Assembly: GCF_002155145.1 (NCBI RefSeq) | Contig: NZ_CP021323.1 | Coordinates: forward strand, 496,001 to 560,000 | Origin: Kushneria konosiri | GTDB taxonomy: Bacteria > Pseudomonadota > Gammaproteobacteria > Pseudomonadales > Halomonadaceae | Direction: 5' to 3' | Length of the DNA stretch: 64,000 nt | In this document: positions 1-7,811 of the stretch, in pieces | Position numbering within the stretch: the first letter of the stretch is position 1 | Layout: each line of letters opens with the position of its first letter | Program-made: the position numbers and the translations under genes | Notes under the pieces: model-generated | The model's database searches: none | Seen by the model: only the letters and a program-made list of their open reading frames with translations | What the model was told of the DNA's origin: nothing

Positions 1-751
1 GCAGGCGGCGGCAGACAATGACTCATCTCGTGATAATTACCCTTCATTACGTTATCACTACCAATAATCACATTATGGACATCAGTATCTGTCACTTCCT
101 GTTTGATTAACGCATTAGCCTTCATCACTGCGAAAACGCACCGCAAAGGGTTCGAATGGCACAACTCGCATGAGCCAGAGACGTACAAAGGCATGAAGGA
201 TGCTGAATGAAAGACGTGACCGGGGAGGACAACTGGCAGTGTTTTTTACCAGTCAAAGGGGGAAATACAAGGACATTCAAATCCGTCGCTGACCTTTCTG
301 TTTACAAATGAGTGACAATGCGTCCGGCGCCATCGCGCTGACACGTCCTTGCGCCATCTCTCCTGACACCGACATCGACTCAAGGTGCCCTGCTGTCACC
401 GGGAAAGTGCTCCCCGGGCCTCTGCCCTCATGACCATGAGGACAGAGGCCGAGCATGAACGGGATCATTTTCTCACATCCATGCTTCTGCAGACCCGGGT
501 CATGGCAATGACTGCACAAGGTCGCTCGGATACGTCTGCATTCGCGTCCAAAGGACCAGTTGCCTGATCCGGTATACACATTGAATCAGGCCTGCCCGGT
601 TGCACCACGAATTGGCGCAGGCCTATGCTCGCTCCATGGTGATTCATTGACGCCCTGTTCGAGAGCGCCTGCCCGGGTGCACGCATGCCTTGAAGGCGTA
701 CAATGAGATCAAACAGCAGATTCGATTCATCATTCCAACGCGAGGTAGACC
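1..751. other. Intergenic region with no convincing gene
   Basis: No reading frame here has both a plausible start signal and a recognisable protein. The short frames overlap one another on both strands and look like shadows. The left 120 bases are AT-rich. An imperfect inverted repeat lies at 419-448 (listed separately). A TACAAT hexamer at 697-702 could be a -10 element for argC, but I find no good -35 at the right distance. The argC ribosome-binding site (GAGGT) ends the region. Confidence 0.5.
419..448. repeat. Imperfect inverted repeat (hairpin)
   Basis: The arms CCTCTGCCCTCATG and CATGAGGACAGAGG pair over 14 positions with one mismatch and almost no loop. No T-run follows on either strand, so it is not a standard intrinsic terminator. 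It could be an operator, a transcript-end structure of a gene left of the window, or part of an unannotated RNA. Confidence 0.5.
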
Positions 752-1708
752 ATGACATCCAGGGTATTCGTGGATGGCCAGGAAGGCACAACGGGCCTGA
801 GAATTTTTGACTATCTACAGGCACGCGATGACATCGAGCTTCTACGCATCGACAGTGAGCGTCGCAAGGATCGTGATGAGCGTGCGCGCCTGATCAACCA
901 GGCCGATGTCGTCTTTCTCTGCCTGCCGGACGAAGCCTCGCGGGAAGCAGCTTCTCTGGTCGACAATCCCGATACCTGTCTGATTGATGCCAGCACCGCC
1001 TTTCGTACCGACCCCACGTGGACCTATGGCCTGCCGGAACTGACGCCGGGTCAGCGAACACGCATTCGCGAAAGCAAGCGCATTGCCAACGTGGGCTGTC
1101 ACGCCAGCGCCTTCATCATGCTGGTGCGTCCGCTGATCGATGCCGGGCTGCTGCCGCCGGACTACCCCTATTCCGCCTTTTCACTGACCGGCTACAGCGG
1201 TGGTGGCAAAAGGATGATTGCCGACTATGAAGCCGCAACGGATGGATCGCTGGATGCGCCGCGTCCCTACGCGCTGACGCTTGCCCACAAGCATCTGCCG
1301 GAAATGCGCATTCATGGCGGTCTTGATCGTGACCCGGTATTTACCCCGATCGTGGGTCACTTCCTGAAAGGGCTGTCGGTCAACATTCCTCTTCAACGCT
1401 CACACCTGCCCGAGGGCACCAGTGCCGAGGCCATCACCCGCGCCTGGCAGGCGCATTACGAAGGCGCTCCCTTTGTGAACGTCATGTCGGCGCAGGACAG
1501 TGAGGTCCTCGATGGCGGCTTTTTCGATGTCACGGCCTGCAATGACACTAACCGTGTCGATTTATGTGTCTTTGGCAACGAAGAGAGAATGGCACTGGTC
1601 GCCCGCCTGGACAACCTGGGCAAGGGCGCTGCCGGGGCTGCCGTCCAGAACATGAATATTCATCTGGGACTTGAAGAGACTACCGGCCTGACCTGCCGAC
1701 TCGATTGA
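752..1708 (+). CDS. argC: N-acetyl-gamma-glutamyl-phosphate reductase, short type
   Basis: Cytoplasmic NADPH-dependent reductase of arginine biosynthesis, converting N-acetylglutamyl phosphate to the semialdehyde. The 318-residue protein starts with a Rossmann-type segment ([12 protein letters not shown], 7-18) and carries the catalytic Cys in NVGCHAS at about residue 116. A glycine-rich TGYSGGGK segment follows near 146-153. The length fits the less common short ArgC subfamily rather than the roughly 345-residue form typical of many gammaproteobacteria. A GAGGT ribosome-binding site precedes the ATG at about 5 bases. No other arginine gene is adjacent. Subfamily assignment is from memory. 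Confidence 0.92.
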   Translation: MTSRVFVDGQEGTTGLRIFDYLQARDDIELLRIDSERRKDRDERARLINQADVVFLCLPDEASREAASLVDNPDTCLIDASTAFRTDPTWTYGLPELTPGQRTRIRESKRIANVGCHASAFIMLVRPLIDAGLLPPDYPYSAFSLTGYSGGGKRMIADYEAATDGSLDAPRPYALTLAHKHLPEMRIHGGLDRDPVFTPIVGHFLKGLSVNIPLQRSHLPEGTSAEAITRAWQAHYEGAPFVNVMSAQDSEVLDGGFFDVTACNDTNRVDLCVFGNEERMALVARLDNLGKGAAGAAVQNMNIHLGLEETTGLTCRLD

Positions 1709-1778
1709 CCCCTGCCTCCTGACGCGGGAGCCGTGCGTCAGGAGATCCCCTGCGTTATTGCTGTAACGGATCCTGTCG

Positions 1779-2591
1779 ATGAAAGAGCGCGTCACGCCCT
1801 TCCAGCTGTTTATCCTGGTGCTGTCGATCTATGTGATCAGCGCCATGGCCGCGAGCCTGCTGCTGACGCTACCACCGGAGCTCAACCGGCTGCTGCAGTA
1901 CATGGACTACATTGTCTGCTTTTTCTTTTTCATCGACTTCTGTCAGCGCTTCATGCGCGCCGAAAGCAAGCTGGCCTACATGCGCTGGGGCTGGATTGAC
2001 CTGCTGGCCTGTATCCCGGCGGGCCTTTTTCAGGGCGCACGCATGTTTCGCGTGGTGCAGGTATTGCGCGTGCTGCGGGCGGTCAAATCAATGGAGATGA
2101 TCTGGCGGCTTTTGTTTCGCAATCGCGCCGAAGGCGTGTTCGCCTCGGCCGCCACCGCCACCGTGCTGCTGGTGGCCTTTGGGGCCATCACCATGCTGAT
2201 GGTGGAAAGTCCCAACCCGGCAAGCCCCATCGAGACCGCCGAGGACGCGCTCTGGTGGGCGATCGTGACCGTCACGACCGTGGGGTATGGCGACTACTAT
2301 CCCGTGACAACGCTGGGCCGCGTGGTCGCCGTGCTGTTGATGATTGGCGGCGTAGGTCTTTTCGGCAGCTTTGCCGCCTATATCAGTTCGATTTTCATCG
2401 CCGATGACAGCGAGCGGGAATCCCGCGAGGCACGTGCCCAACGAGACATGACCCGAGCCCTTCATCATCAGATCCGTGAGCTGACCGATGAAGTGCGCGA
2501 GCTGCGAAAGCGGCTGGACCAAATGCACGATGCCCCGACGCGTTCCTCCCTGACGTCCGAAGAGGAAAAACGTCCCGACCGGGATTCATGA
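1779..2591 (+). CDS. Voltage-gated-type potassium channel
   Basis: Inner-membrane ion channel of the VIC superfamily (270 residues). Hydrophobic segments occupy about residues 8-30, 41-56 and 72-85. They are followed by an S4-like helix with regularly spaced arginines (RMFRVVQVLRVLR, 88-100), a segment at 122-142 and the pore. The selectivity filter TVTTVGYGD lies at 164-172 and the last membrane helix at about 181-207. The C-terminus (about 210-260) is charged and heptad-like, consistent with a cytoplasmic coiled coil for tetramerisation. No cyclic-nucleotide or TrkA-N domain is present. It may contribute to K+ balance in an osmotically challenged organism, but that role is inferred. Confidence 0.88.
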   Translation: MKERVTPFQLFILVLSIYVISAMAASLLLTLPPELNRLLQYMDYIVCFFFFIDFCQRFMRAESKLAYMRWGWIDLLACIPAGLFQGARMFRVVQVLRVLRAVKSMEMIWRLLFRNRAEGVFASAATATVLLVAFGAITMLMVESPNPASPIETAEDALWWAIVTVTTVGYGDYYPVTTLGRVVAVLLMIGGVGLFGSFAAYISSIFIADDSERESREARAQRDMTRALHHQIRELTDEVRELRKRLDQMHDAPTRSSLTSEEEKRPDRDS

Positions 2592-2703
2592 TCAACGTCT
2601 TGCGGCAGGGATGAGGCATAACATCGCATTTGCATTACGCTTTATAAAAAGGGCACGACACGCAGCCCTTCTTTCCTACGCAAGCCATGCATGAGGCGAT
2701 GAC

Positions 2704-4302
2704 ATGACCCAGAGCGACCATCAGCATCAACAGGACGGGCAGCAACAAAAGGCGCCCCCACCGGCCGACAACACCACCATGTTCATCTTTGGCGCCAGTG
2801 GCGATCTGGTGAAGCGCCTGCTGGTCCCCTCGCTGTACAACCTGGACCGCGATGGTCTGCTCGATCGCAGTATGAGCATTGTCGGCGTCGATATCGCCGA
2901 GCACGATGACGACAGCTTTCGCGGGCATCTCAAGGACTTTATCGCCGACAAGGCTGCCGACAGGCATGCCGAGGGAGGCGGTCAGGAACTTGACGAGGAC
3001 CACTGGCAGGATTTTGCCCAGCGCCTTCACTATCTACAGGGCGATTTCACTGAATCGGACATTTTTGAGCAGATCAAAAGCCATCTCGGACAGGCTGACA
3101 GCGACAACGCCCTGTTCTACTGCGCCACCGCCCCGCGCTTTTTCGGCGACATCGCCACCGGTCTTGGCAAGGCCGACCTGATGAAGGAAGGCGACAACCG
3201 CTACCGCCGCCTGGTGGTGGAAAAGCCCTTTGGACATGATCTGGAATCGGCGAAAGCGCTCAATGCGCAGCTGCTGGAGGTCATGAAGGAAGAGCAGATC
3301 TATCGGATCGATCACTTTCTGGGCAAGGAGACCGTGCAGAACATTCTGGTCGCCCGCTTTGCCAACGTGCTGTTCGAGCCCTTCTGGAACAATCACTACA
3401 TCGATCATATCCAGATCACGACTGCCGAAACCGTCGGCGTCGAAAAGCGCGGCAATTTTTATGAAAAAAGCGGTGCCATGCGCGACATGGTGCCCAACCA
3501 CCTCTTTCAGCTGCTGGCCATGGTGGCCATCGAGCCGCCGGCCGCCTTCGGCGCCGACGCCCTGCGCAGCGAAAAGGCCAAGGTGCTGGGCGCCCTGCGC
3601 CCCTGGCCCAGAGAAGAAGTACATCACAACTCGGTACGCGGTCAGTACCGTGCCGGCAACGTCAATGACAGCGACGTGGTCGGCTATCGTGATGAGCCCG
3701 ATGTCGCCGAAGACAGCAACACCGAGACCTTTGTCGCCATGAAGATGATGGTCGACAACTGGCGCTGGGTAAACGTGCCCTTCTATCTGCGCACCGGCAA
3801 GCGCCTGAGCGCACGCGATACCGAGATCGCCATCTGCTTCAAGCCGGCACCCTATGCCCAGTTTCGCGGCACTGACGTTGAGCGCATGAACTCCAACTGG
3901 TTGATCATTCAGCTTCAGCCCAATGAAGGCATGTGGTTCGATTTTCAGGCCAAGCGTCCGGGGCCGGAGCTTGAAATGGATACCGTCAAGATGGGCTTTG
4001 CCTACAAGGACTTCTTCGACCTGCCGGCAGCGACCGGCTATGAAACCCTGATCTATGACTGCCTGACGGGCGATCAGATGCTGTTTCAGCGTGTCGATAC
4101 GATCGAGAACAGCTGGCGCGCCGTGCAGCCCTTCCTTGATGCCTGGGCCGAGGACAGCAGCGTCGAGGGCTACGAAGCAGGCTCTGAAGGCCCACAGGGC
4201 GCACATGACCTGCTTGAGCGCGACGGCCGACAGTGGCACAAGATCGGCGAGGTCACCGGCCCGGGGGTCGCACCGGTGCCGGGCAGTTCACGACGAAAAT
4301 AG
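2704..4302 (+). CDS. zwf: Glucose-6-phosphate 1-dehydrogenase
   Basis: Oxidises glucose 6-phosphate to 6-phosphogluconolactone with NAD(P)+, feeding the Entner-Doudoroff and pentose phosphate routes. The nucleotide-binding motif GASGDLVKR is at 30-38, EKPFG at 173-177 and the substrate/catalytic signature RIDHFLGKE at 201-209. At 532 residues it is longer than the usual roughly 490. The extra length is a Gln/His-rich N-terminal tail (first 23 residues) and a longer C-terminus. It is followed after 17 bases by a chorismate mutase gene rather than pgl or edd. The ATG sits just after GATGAC and has only a weak ribosome-binding site. Confidence 0.96.
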   Translation: MTQSDHQHQQDGQQQKAPPPADNTTMFIFGASGDLVKRLLVPSLYNLDRDGLLDRSMSIVGVDIAEHDDDSFRGHLKDFIADKAADRHAEGGGQELDEDHWQDFAQRLHYLQGDFTESDIFEQIKSHLGQADSDNALFYCATAPRFFGDIATGLGKADLMKEGDNRYRRLVVEKPFGHDLESAKALNAQLLEVMKEEQIYRIDHFLGKETVQNILVARFANVLFEPFWNNHYIDHIQITTAETVGVEKRGNFYEKSGAMRDMVPNHLFQLLAMVAIEPPAAFGADALRSEKAKVLGALRPWPREEVHHNSVRGQYRAGNVNDSDVVGYRDEPDVAEDSNTETFVAMKMMVDNWRWVNVPFYLRTGKRLSARDTEIAICFKPAPYAQFRGTDVERMNSNWLIIQLQPNEGMWFDFQAKRPGPELEMDTVKMGFAYKDFFDLPAATGYETLIYDCLTGDQMLFQRVDTIENSWRAVQPFLDAWAEDSSVEGYEAGSEGPQGAHDLLERDGRQWHKIGEVTGPGVAPVPGSSRRK

Positions 4303-4319
4303 TCTCGGGGGAAACCGAC

Positions 4320-4619
4320 ATGAAAAACGTGCAGCCATGCCGTGACCTGGCGGAGGTTCGACAACACATCGACCGCCTGGATCAGGAAATCGTGGCCGCC
4401 ATTGCCGAGCGAGGCGGCTATGTCCACCAGGCGGCAGCCTTCAAGCGCAACGAGCAGGAAGTCAGGGCGCCTCAGCGTGTCGAACAGGTCATCGAAAGGG
4501 TTCGCACAATGGCCGAAGAGCATCAGGCTGACCCGGAGGTGGTCGAGCAGGTGTATCGCGCCATGATCTCGGCCTTCACTGAGGCCGAGATGCACACCCA
4601 CCGAAGCAACAACGACTGA
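4320..4619 (+). CDS. Chorismate mutase, AroQ type (small)
   Basis: A 99-residue all-helical protein of the chorismate mutase type II fold. It should convert chorismate to prephenate for Phe/Tyr synthesis; isochorismate-pyruvate lyase (PchB-like) is the alternative. The N-terminal helix shows the family pattern LAEVRQHIDRLDQEIVAAI (9-27) with the conserved Arg and the following Gly-Tyr-V. The middle holds AAFKRNEQEVRAPQRVEQV with conserved Lys/Arg, and the C-terminal helix contains VYRAMISAF. I chose the ATG at 4320, preceded by CGGGGGAAA. The longer upstream frame overlaps the zwf tail and has Gly/Arg-rich residues unlike the family. It is probably cotranscribed with zwf. Confidence 0.82.
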   Translation: MKNVQPCRDLAEVRQHIDRLDQEIVAAIAERGGYVHQAAAFKRNEQEVRAPQRVEQVIERVRTMAEEHQADPEVVEQVYRAMISAFTEAEMHTHRSNND

Positions 4620-4637
4620 TCGTATCTGTTCAACAGG

Positions 4638-4676
4638 AAGAAAAGACAGGGAGGGCGCCACCGCGCCCTCACTGTC
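4638..4676 (-). terminator. Intrinsic terminator of the epimerase/eut operon
   Basis: The stem GACAG-GAGGGCGC with loop CACC and the matching GCGCCCTC-CTGTC (4645-4676, one bulge per side) reads on the minus strand into TTTTCTTCCT. It sits 67 bases beyond the epimerase stop. On the plus strand no T-run follows, so it mainly serves the minus-strand operon. Confidence 0.7.
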
Positions 4677-4742
4677 TCGTTGGCTCAACGTACCGCTACG
4701 TTCGCAGCCCTTCCAACGAAATAGTTCTGCCGTACGCCAGCG

Positions 4743-5633
4743 CTACCGAGCCAGCTCGTCGCGCCAGGAATGCTGCGGCACAAAACCGACCAGCCGGCGC
4801 GCTTTCTCGTTGCTGTAGAAGGTCTCGAACTCGCCCATCTCGCGTTTGAGCGGCACTTCAGGGTAGAAGCGCTCGATCACCTCGGCCGTCGTCAGGTCCA
4901 CCGATAGATCATCATTGGCGACGTTGAACACCTGATAGCCCAGACCCTCCGTTTTCAGGCAGCAATCAACCATCCGGCCCAGATCGCGGGCGTCGATATA
5001 GGCAAAGATATTCCGGCGGCGCAGTGCCGGGTTCTCCATGAACGCCGGGAATTTCTCGCGATACTCATGGGGCTCGATCACGTTGTTGATGCGAAGGCCA
5101 TAAATGTCGATGCCCGAACGTGCCTGGAAGGAACGAGCGGTGACCTCGTTGACCACCTTGCTCATGGCATAGCTGTCCTGCGGAACGGTGGGATGCTCTT
5201 CGTCCACGGGCAGATACTCGGGCGTCTTCTCGCCATCGGCAAAGCAGATGCCATAGGTGGTTTCACTGGAGGCAAATATCACCCTGGGGATGCCCAGTCT
5301 GGTGGCGGCATCCAGCACGTTATAGGTACTTAACGTGTTGATGCGATACGTTTCGTTGTCCGGCCGATGCAGGATGGCCGGTATGGCCGCAAAATGAACG
5401 ATCGCGTCATAACGCGGCACGCCAGTGCCGGGCTCCAGCTCATCGAGGCCTGCATAGGCCTGACAGGCGTTGAAAACCTGACCTGCATCGGTCAGATCGG
5501 TGATCAGGGTTGGGATGCCGGGCGTGTCGGACGGCGTCCAGTCCAGATTGGTCACCCGGTGGCCCTGGTCGCGAAGATAGGCGGTCGCATGTCGACCGGC
5601 CTTGCCGCTCCCCCCCGTAAACAGAATGCGCAT
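4743..5633 (-). CDS. NAD-dependent epimerase/dehydratase family protein
   Basis: Extended short-chain dehydrogenase of 296 residues. The N-terminal Rossmann motif is GGSGKAGR (7-14), followed by the HFAA segment. The catalytic Ser-Tyr-Lys pattern is visible as SSET and YAMSK. These features match UDP-sugar epimerases and uronate or aldose dehydrogenases; the substrate is not evident. The ATG is preceded by CGGGAG at a good distance. It is the last gene of the minus-strand cluster with eutC, eutB and the aldehyde dehydrogenase, about 100 bases after eutC. Cotranscription suggests a role with those enzymes, but the family does not belong to the known ectoine pathway. Confidence 0.75.
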   Translation of the reverse strand: MRILFTGGSGKAGRHATAYLRDQGHRVTNLDWTPSDTPGIPTLITDLTDAGQVFNACQAYAGLDELEPGTGVPRYDAIVHFAAIPAILHRPDNETYRINTLSTYNVLDAATRLGIPRVIFASSETTYGICFADGEKTPEYLPVDEEHPTVPQDSYAMSKVVNEVTARSFQARSGIDIYGLRINNVIEPHEYREKFPAFMENPALRRRNIFAYIDARDLGRMVDCCLKTEGLGYQVFNVANDDLSVDLTTAEVIERFYPEVPLKREMGEFETFYSNEKARRLVGFVPQHSWRDELAR

Positions 5634-5736
5634 GATGTCTCCCGCTGAATGAAGCTGTCATGACACCCTGGCAAGGCGCGTCCCGAAGCGCCAGTGAGCC
5701 TGGCGCCAACAGGCCGGTTCCCGAACGCTCGGCGCC

Positions 5737-6687
5737 CTATGCCAACAGTCTTTTCAAGGCAAATCCGGCAATCGCCGTGTCCTGCACGCCGGTGCCGGTC
5801 AGATCACACACCGTGATCTGATCACGACCGATACGTGGCGACTGTCCGCTGGCGATCACCTTGCCAAGCTCGACAACCTCAAAGGGAGGTATCTCATCGG
5901 CCCAGGCCTTGAGTTCGCCATTGGTCTCGCTCTGGGTACGGGTATCGGCCACGAACACATCGGCACTCGTCATCACTGACGCGTCCAGTTCGCGTTTTTC
6001 CGGACTGTCCGAGCCCATGGCCGTGACATGCACACCGGCGGGCAAGTGATCGGCATAGAGCAGCGGCGATTTCGACGGCGTGGTGGTGATAATCACATCC
6101 GCCTCGCGACAGGCGCTTTCAATATCACCATGTACATTGACGCAGAGCCCTTCAAAGCGCTCGCGCATTCGCACGGCATACGCCTCGGCGCGGTCGGTAT
6201 CGCGTGCCCAGACATCGACGGTGTCGATATCACGAACCAGCTTGAGTGCAGCGATCTGCAGCTCGGCCTGAACCCCGGCGCCGATGACAGCCGCGCGACG
6301 GCTGTCCTTGCGTGCCAGATGCTTCGCGGCAATGGCCCCGGCCAGCGCGGTGCGAATATCGGTGAGATAGCCCTCGTCAAAGAGCACCGCTTCGACCAGC
6401 CCGGTCCTGGCAGAAAAGACAATCATCAGCCCGTTGAGACTTGGCAAACCCAGCGAGGGGTTATTAAAAAAGCCGGGACTGACCTTGATGGCAAAGCGCT
6501 CGTTGCCGCGAATATGGGCGGTCTTGACGTCGACCTCGCCGTTGGCTTCCTCGATCGCCATGGAGAGAATCGGCGGCTGCACCACCTGCCCCTCACCCAG
6601 CGCACGGAAACCGGCTTCCACGGCCTCAAGCGCTGCCAAATCAAGCTCAACGACGTTTTGAATCTGCGTGCGATGATAAAGCTCCAT
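5737..6687 (-). CDS. eutC: Hydroxyectoine utilisation protein EutC (ornithine cyclodeaminase/mu-crystallin family)
   Basis: A 316-residue NAD(P)-binding protein of the ornithine cyclodeaminase/mu-crystallin family. It shows the family signature LFDEGYLTDIRTALAGAIA and the dinucleotide-binding loop VIGAGVQAELQ. The pairing with a EutB-type dehydratase matches the EutABC branch known to convert hydroxyectoine to ectoine. The symbol here does not mean ethanolamine ammonia-lyase. I chose the ATG at 6687, preceded by GGGAG; an ATG 21 bases upstream at 6708 has no ribosome-binding site. It starts 27 bases after eutB and is surely cotranscribed. EutC versus another family member is judged from context and signature. 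Confidence 0.82.
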   Translation of the reverse strand: MELYHRTQIQNVVELDLAALEAVEAGFRALGEGQVVQPPILSMAIEEANGEVDVKTAHIRGNERFAIKVSPGFFNNPSLGLPSLNGLMIVFSARTGLVEAVLFDEGYLTDIRTALAGAIAAKHLARKDSRRAAVIGAGVQAELQIAALKLVRDIDTVDVWARDTDRAEAYAVRMRERFEGLCVNVHGDIESACREADVIITTTPSKSPLLYADHLPAGVHVTAMGSDSPEKRELDASVMTSADVFVADTRTQSETNGELKAWADEIPPFEVVELGKVIASGQSPRIGRDQITVCDLTGTGVQDTAIAGFALKRLLA

Positions 6688-6714
6688 CCCTGCTCCCGTA
6701 TTCTCCATGAGGGT

Positions 6715-7710
6715 TCATGCGTCAGCCATGTCCCTTGCCCGCTGCCAGGTGGTCATGTCCACACCGTTGCCTGACACGATCAGTGCCACCTTCTCACCGC
6801 GAATGTCGATGGCATGCTCCTCAAGCGCCGCCAGCCCCACGACTGCGGCACCTTCGACCAGCATCTTCTCGACTTCCAGAAAATGCACCATGGCCGAGGC
6901 GATCGCGCGTTCGCTGACCTGGCAGTGGTCGCTCATCACCTCTCGAACCAACGGCCAGGTGCAGCGATTGTCGAGCCCGATGCCACCACCGAGCGAGTCC
7001 GCCAGCGTTTCGACCTCCTCCACCTCGACCGGATGACCGGCGGTCAGACTTTCAATCATTGCCGCCCCATGCATCATGCTCACACCGGTGACCCGCACCT
7101 GCGGATTGATCGCGCGCACGGCACGGCCAATACCTCCCAGCAGGCCACCGCCGGAAAGACCGATCAACACCCGGTCGAGCTCAGGCACATCCTCCATCAG
7201 CTCAAGACCGATGGTGCCCTGTCCGGCCACGATCAACGGATCATCGAAGGGTTCGATCAGCGTCATGCCCTCCTCGCGCACCAGTCGGCGCGCCTCCACG
7301 AAGGCATCATCCTGACTGCGCCCGACCGTGCGTACCTCGGCGCCCAGTGCCTTGATGGCGGCCACCTTGTTGGCCGGCACCAGATTCGAGACACAGATGA
7401 TGGCGCGTGCACCCAGCCGAGAGGCCGCCCAGGCCACCGCCCGGCCGTGATTGCCGGTCGAGGCCGTGGTCACACCGCGCTCAAGCGTCGCCTCATCCAG
7501 TGCCGCGATGGCGTTGAGCGCCCCCCGGAGCTTGAAGGCGCCGCTGGGCTGCAGGGTCTCGAGCTTGAGATGAACCTCGGCCTCGAAGCGCTCGGAAAGC
7601 GCCACGGACTTCACCAGCGGCGTTCTTGCGGCCTGCCCCGCGATTCGGGCACGGGCAAGATAAATATCGTGCAGGGTCACGGCACTGTGGGGGATAGCGC
7701 TGTTGGTCAT
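6715..7710 (-). CDS. eutB: Hydroxyectoine utilisation dehydratase EutB (threonine dehydratase-like, PLP)
   Basis: Fold-type II PLP enzyme of 331 residues. The PLP Lys lies in SGAFKLRG (Lys60). The substrate loop STGNHGRA is at 84-91, the phosphate-binding glycine loop SGGGLLGG at 186-193, and SLGGGIGLDN follows later. The segments GVTTASTGNHGRA and LVPANKVAAIKALGAEVR resemble EutB proteins I recall more than biosynthetic IlvA, and there is no ACT regulatory domain. EutB acts with EutC in converting hydroxyectoine. The ATG at 7710 has CGGGAG upstream; a frame opening at 7755 lacks a start signal. Confidence 0.85.
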   Translation of the reverse strand: MTNSAIPHSAVTLHDIYLARARIAGQAARTPLVKSVALSERFEAEVHLKLETLQPSGAFKLRGALNAIAALDEATLERGVTTASTGNHGRAVAWAASRLGARAIICVSNLVPANKVAAIKALGAEVRTVGRSQDDAFVEARRLVREEGMTLIEPFDDPLIVAGQGTIGLELMEDVPELDRVLIGLSGGGLLGGIGRAVRAINPQVRVTGVSMMHGAAMIESLTAGHPVEVEEVETLADSLGGGIGLDNRCTWPLVREVMSDHCQVSERAIASAMVHFLEVEKMLVEGAAVVGLAALEEHAIDIRGEKVALIVSGNGVDMTTWQRARDMADA

Positions 7711-7811
7711 GACACTCCCGGCAGGTAAAGGGCCCAGGCGCCACGGGTGTTTCACCTGGAAACCGTGTCACCCTGGCGCATGGACCATGACGCTTCAAGC
7801 GTACTCCAGAA

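Noticed and set aside
140-175. tRNA-like GGTTCGAAT string
   Set aside because: The flanking bases do not form a T-stem and no acceptor, D or anticodon arms can be placed.
465-824. Minus-strand frame overlapping the argC start
   Set aside because: No start signal, no family resemblance, and it overlaps the ArgC N-terminus.
3034-4239. 401-codon open frame on the minus strand inside zwf
   Set aside because: It is exactly antisense to the conserved Zwf coding sequence, has no ribosome-binding site and no family motif; long antisense frames are common in GC-rich DNA.
5737-7710. Reading eutB/eutC as ethanolamine ammonia-lyase
   Set aside because: The proteins are a PLP threonine-dehydratase-like enzyme and an ornithine-cyclodeaminase-like enzyme; the shared symbol is a naming coincidence.
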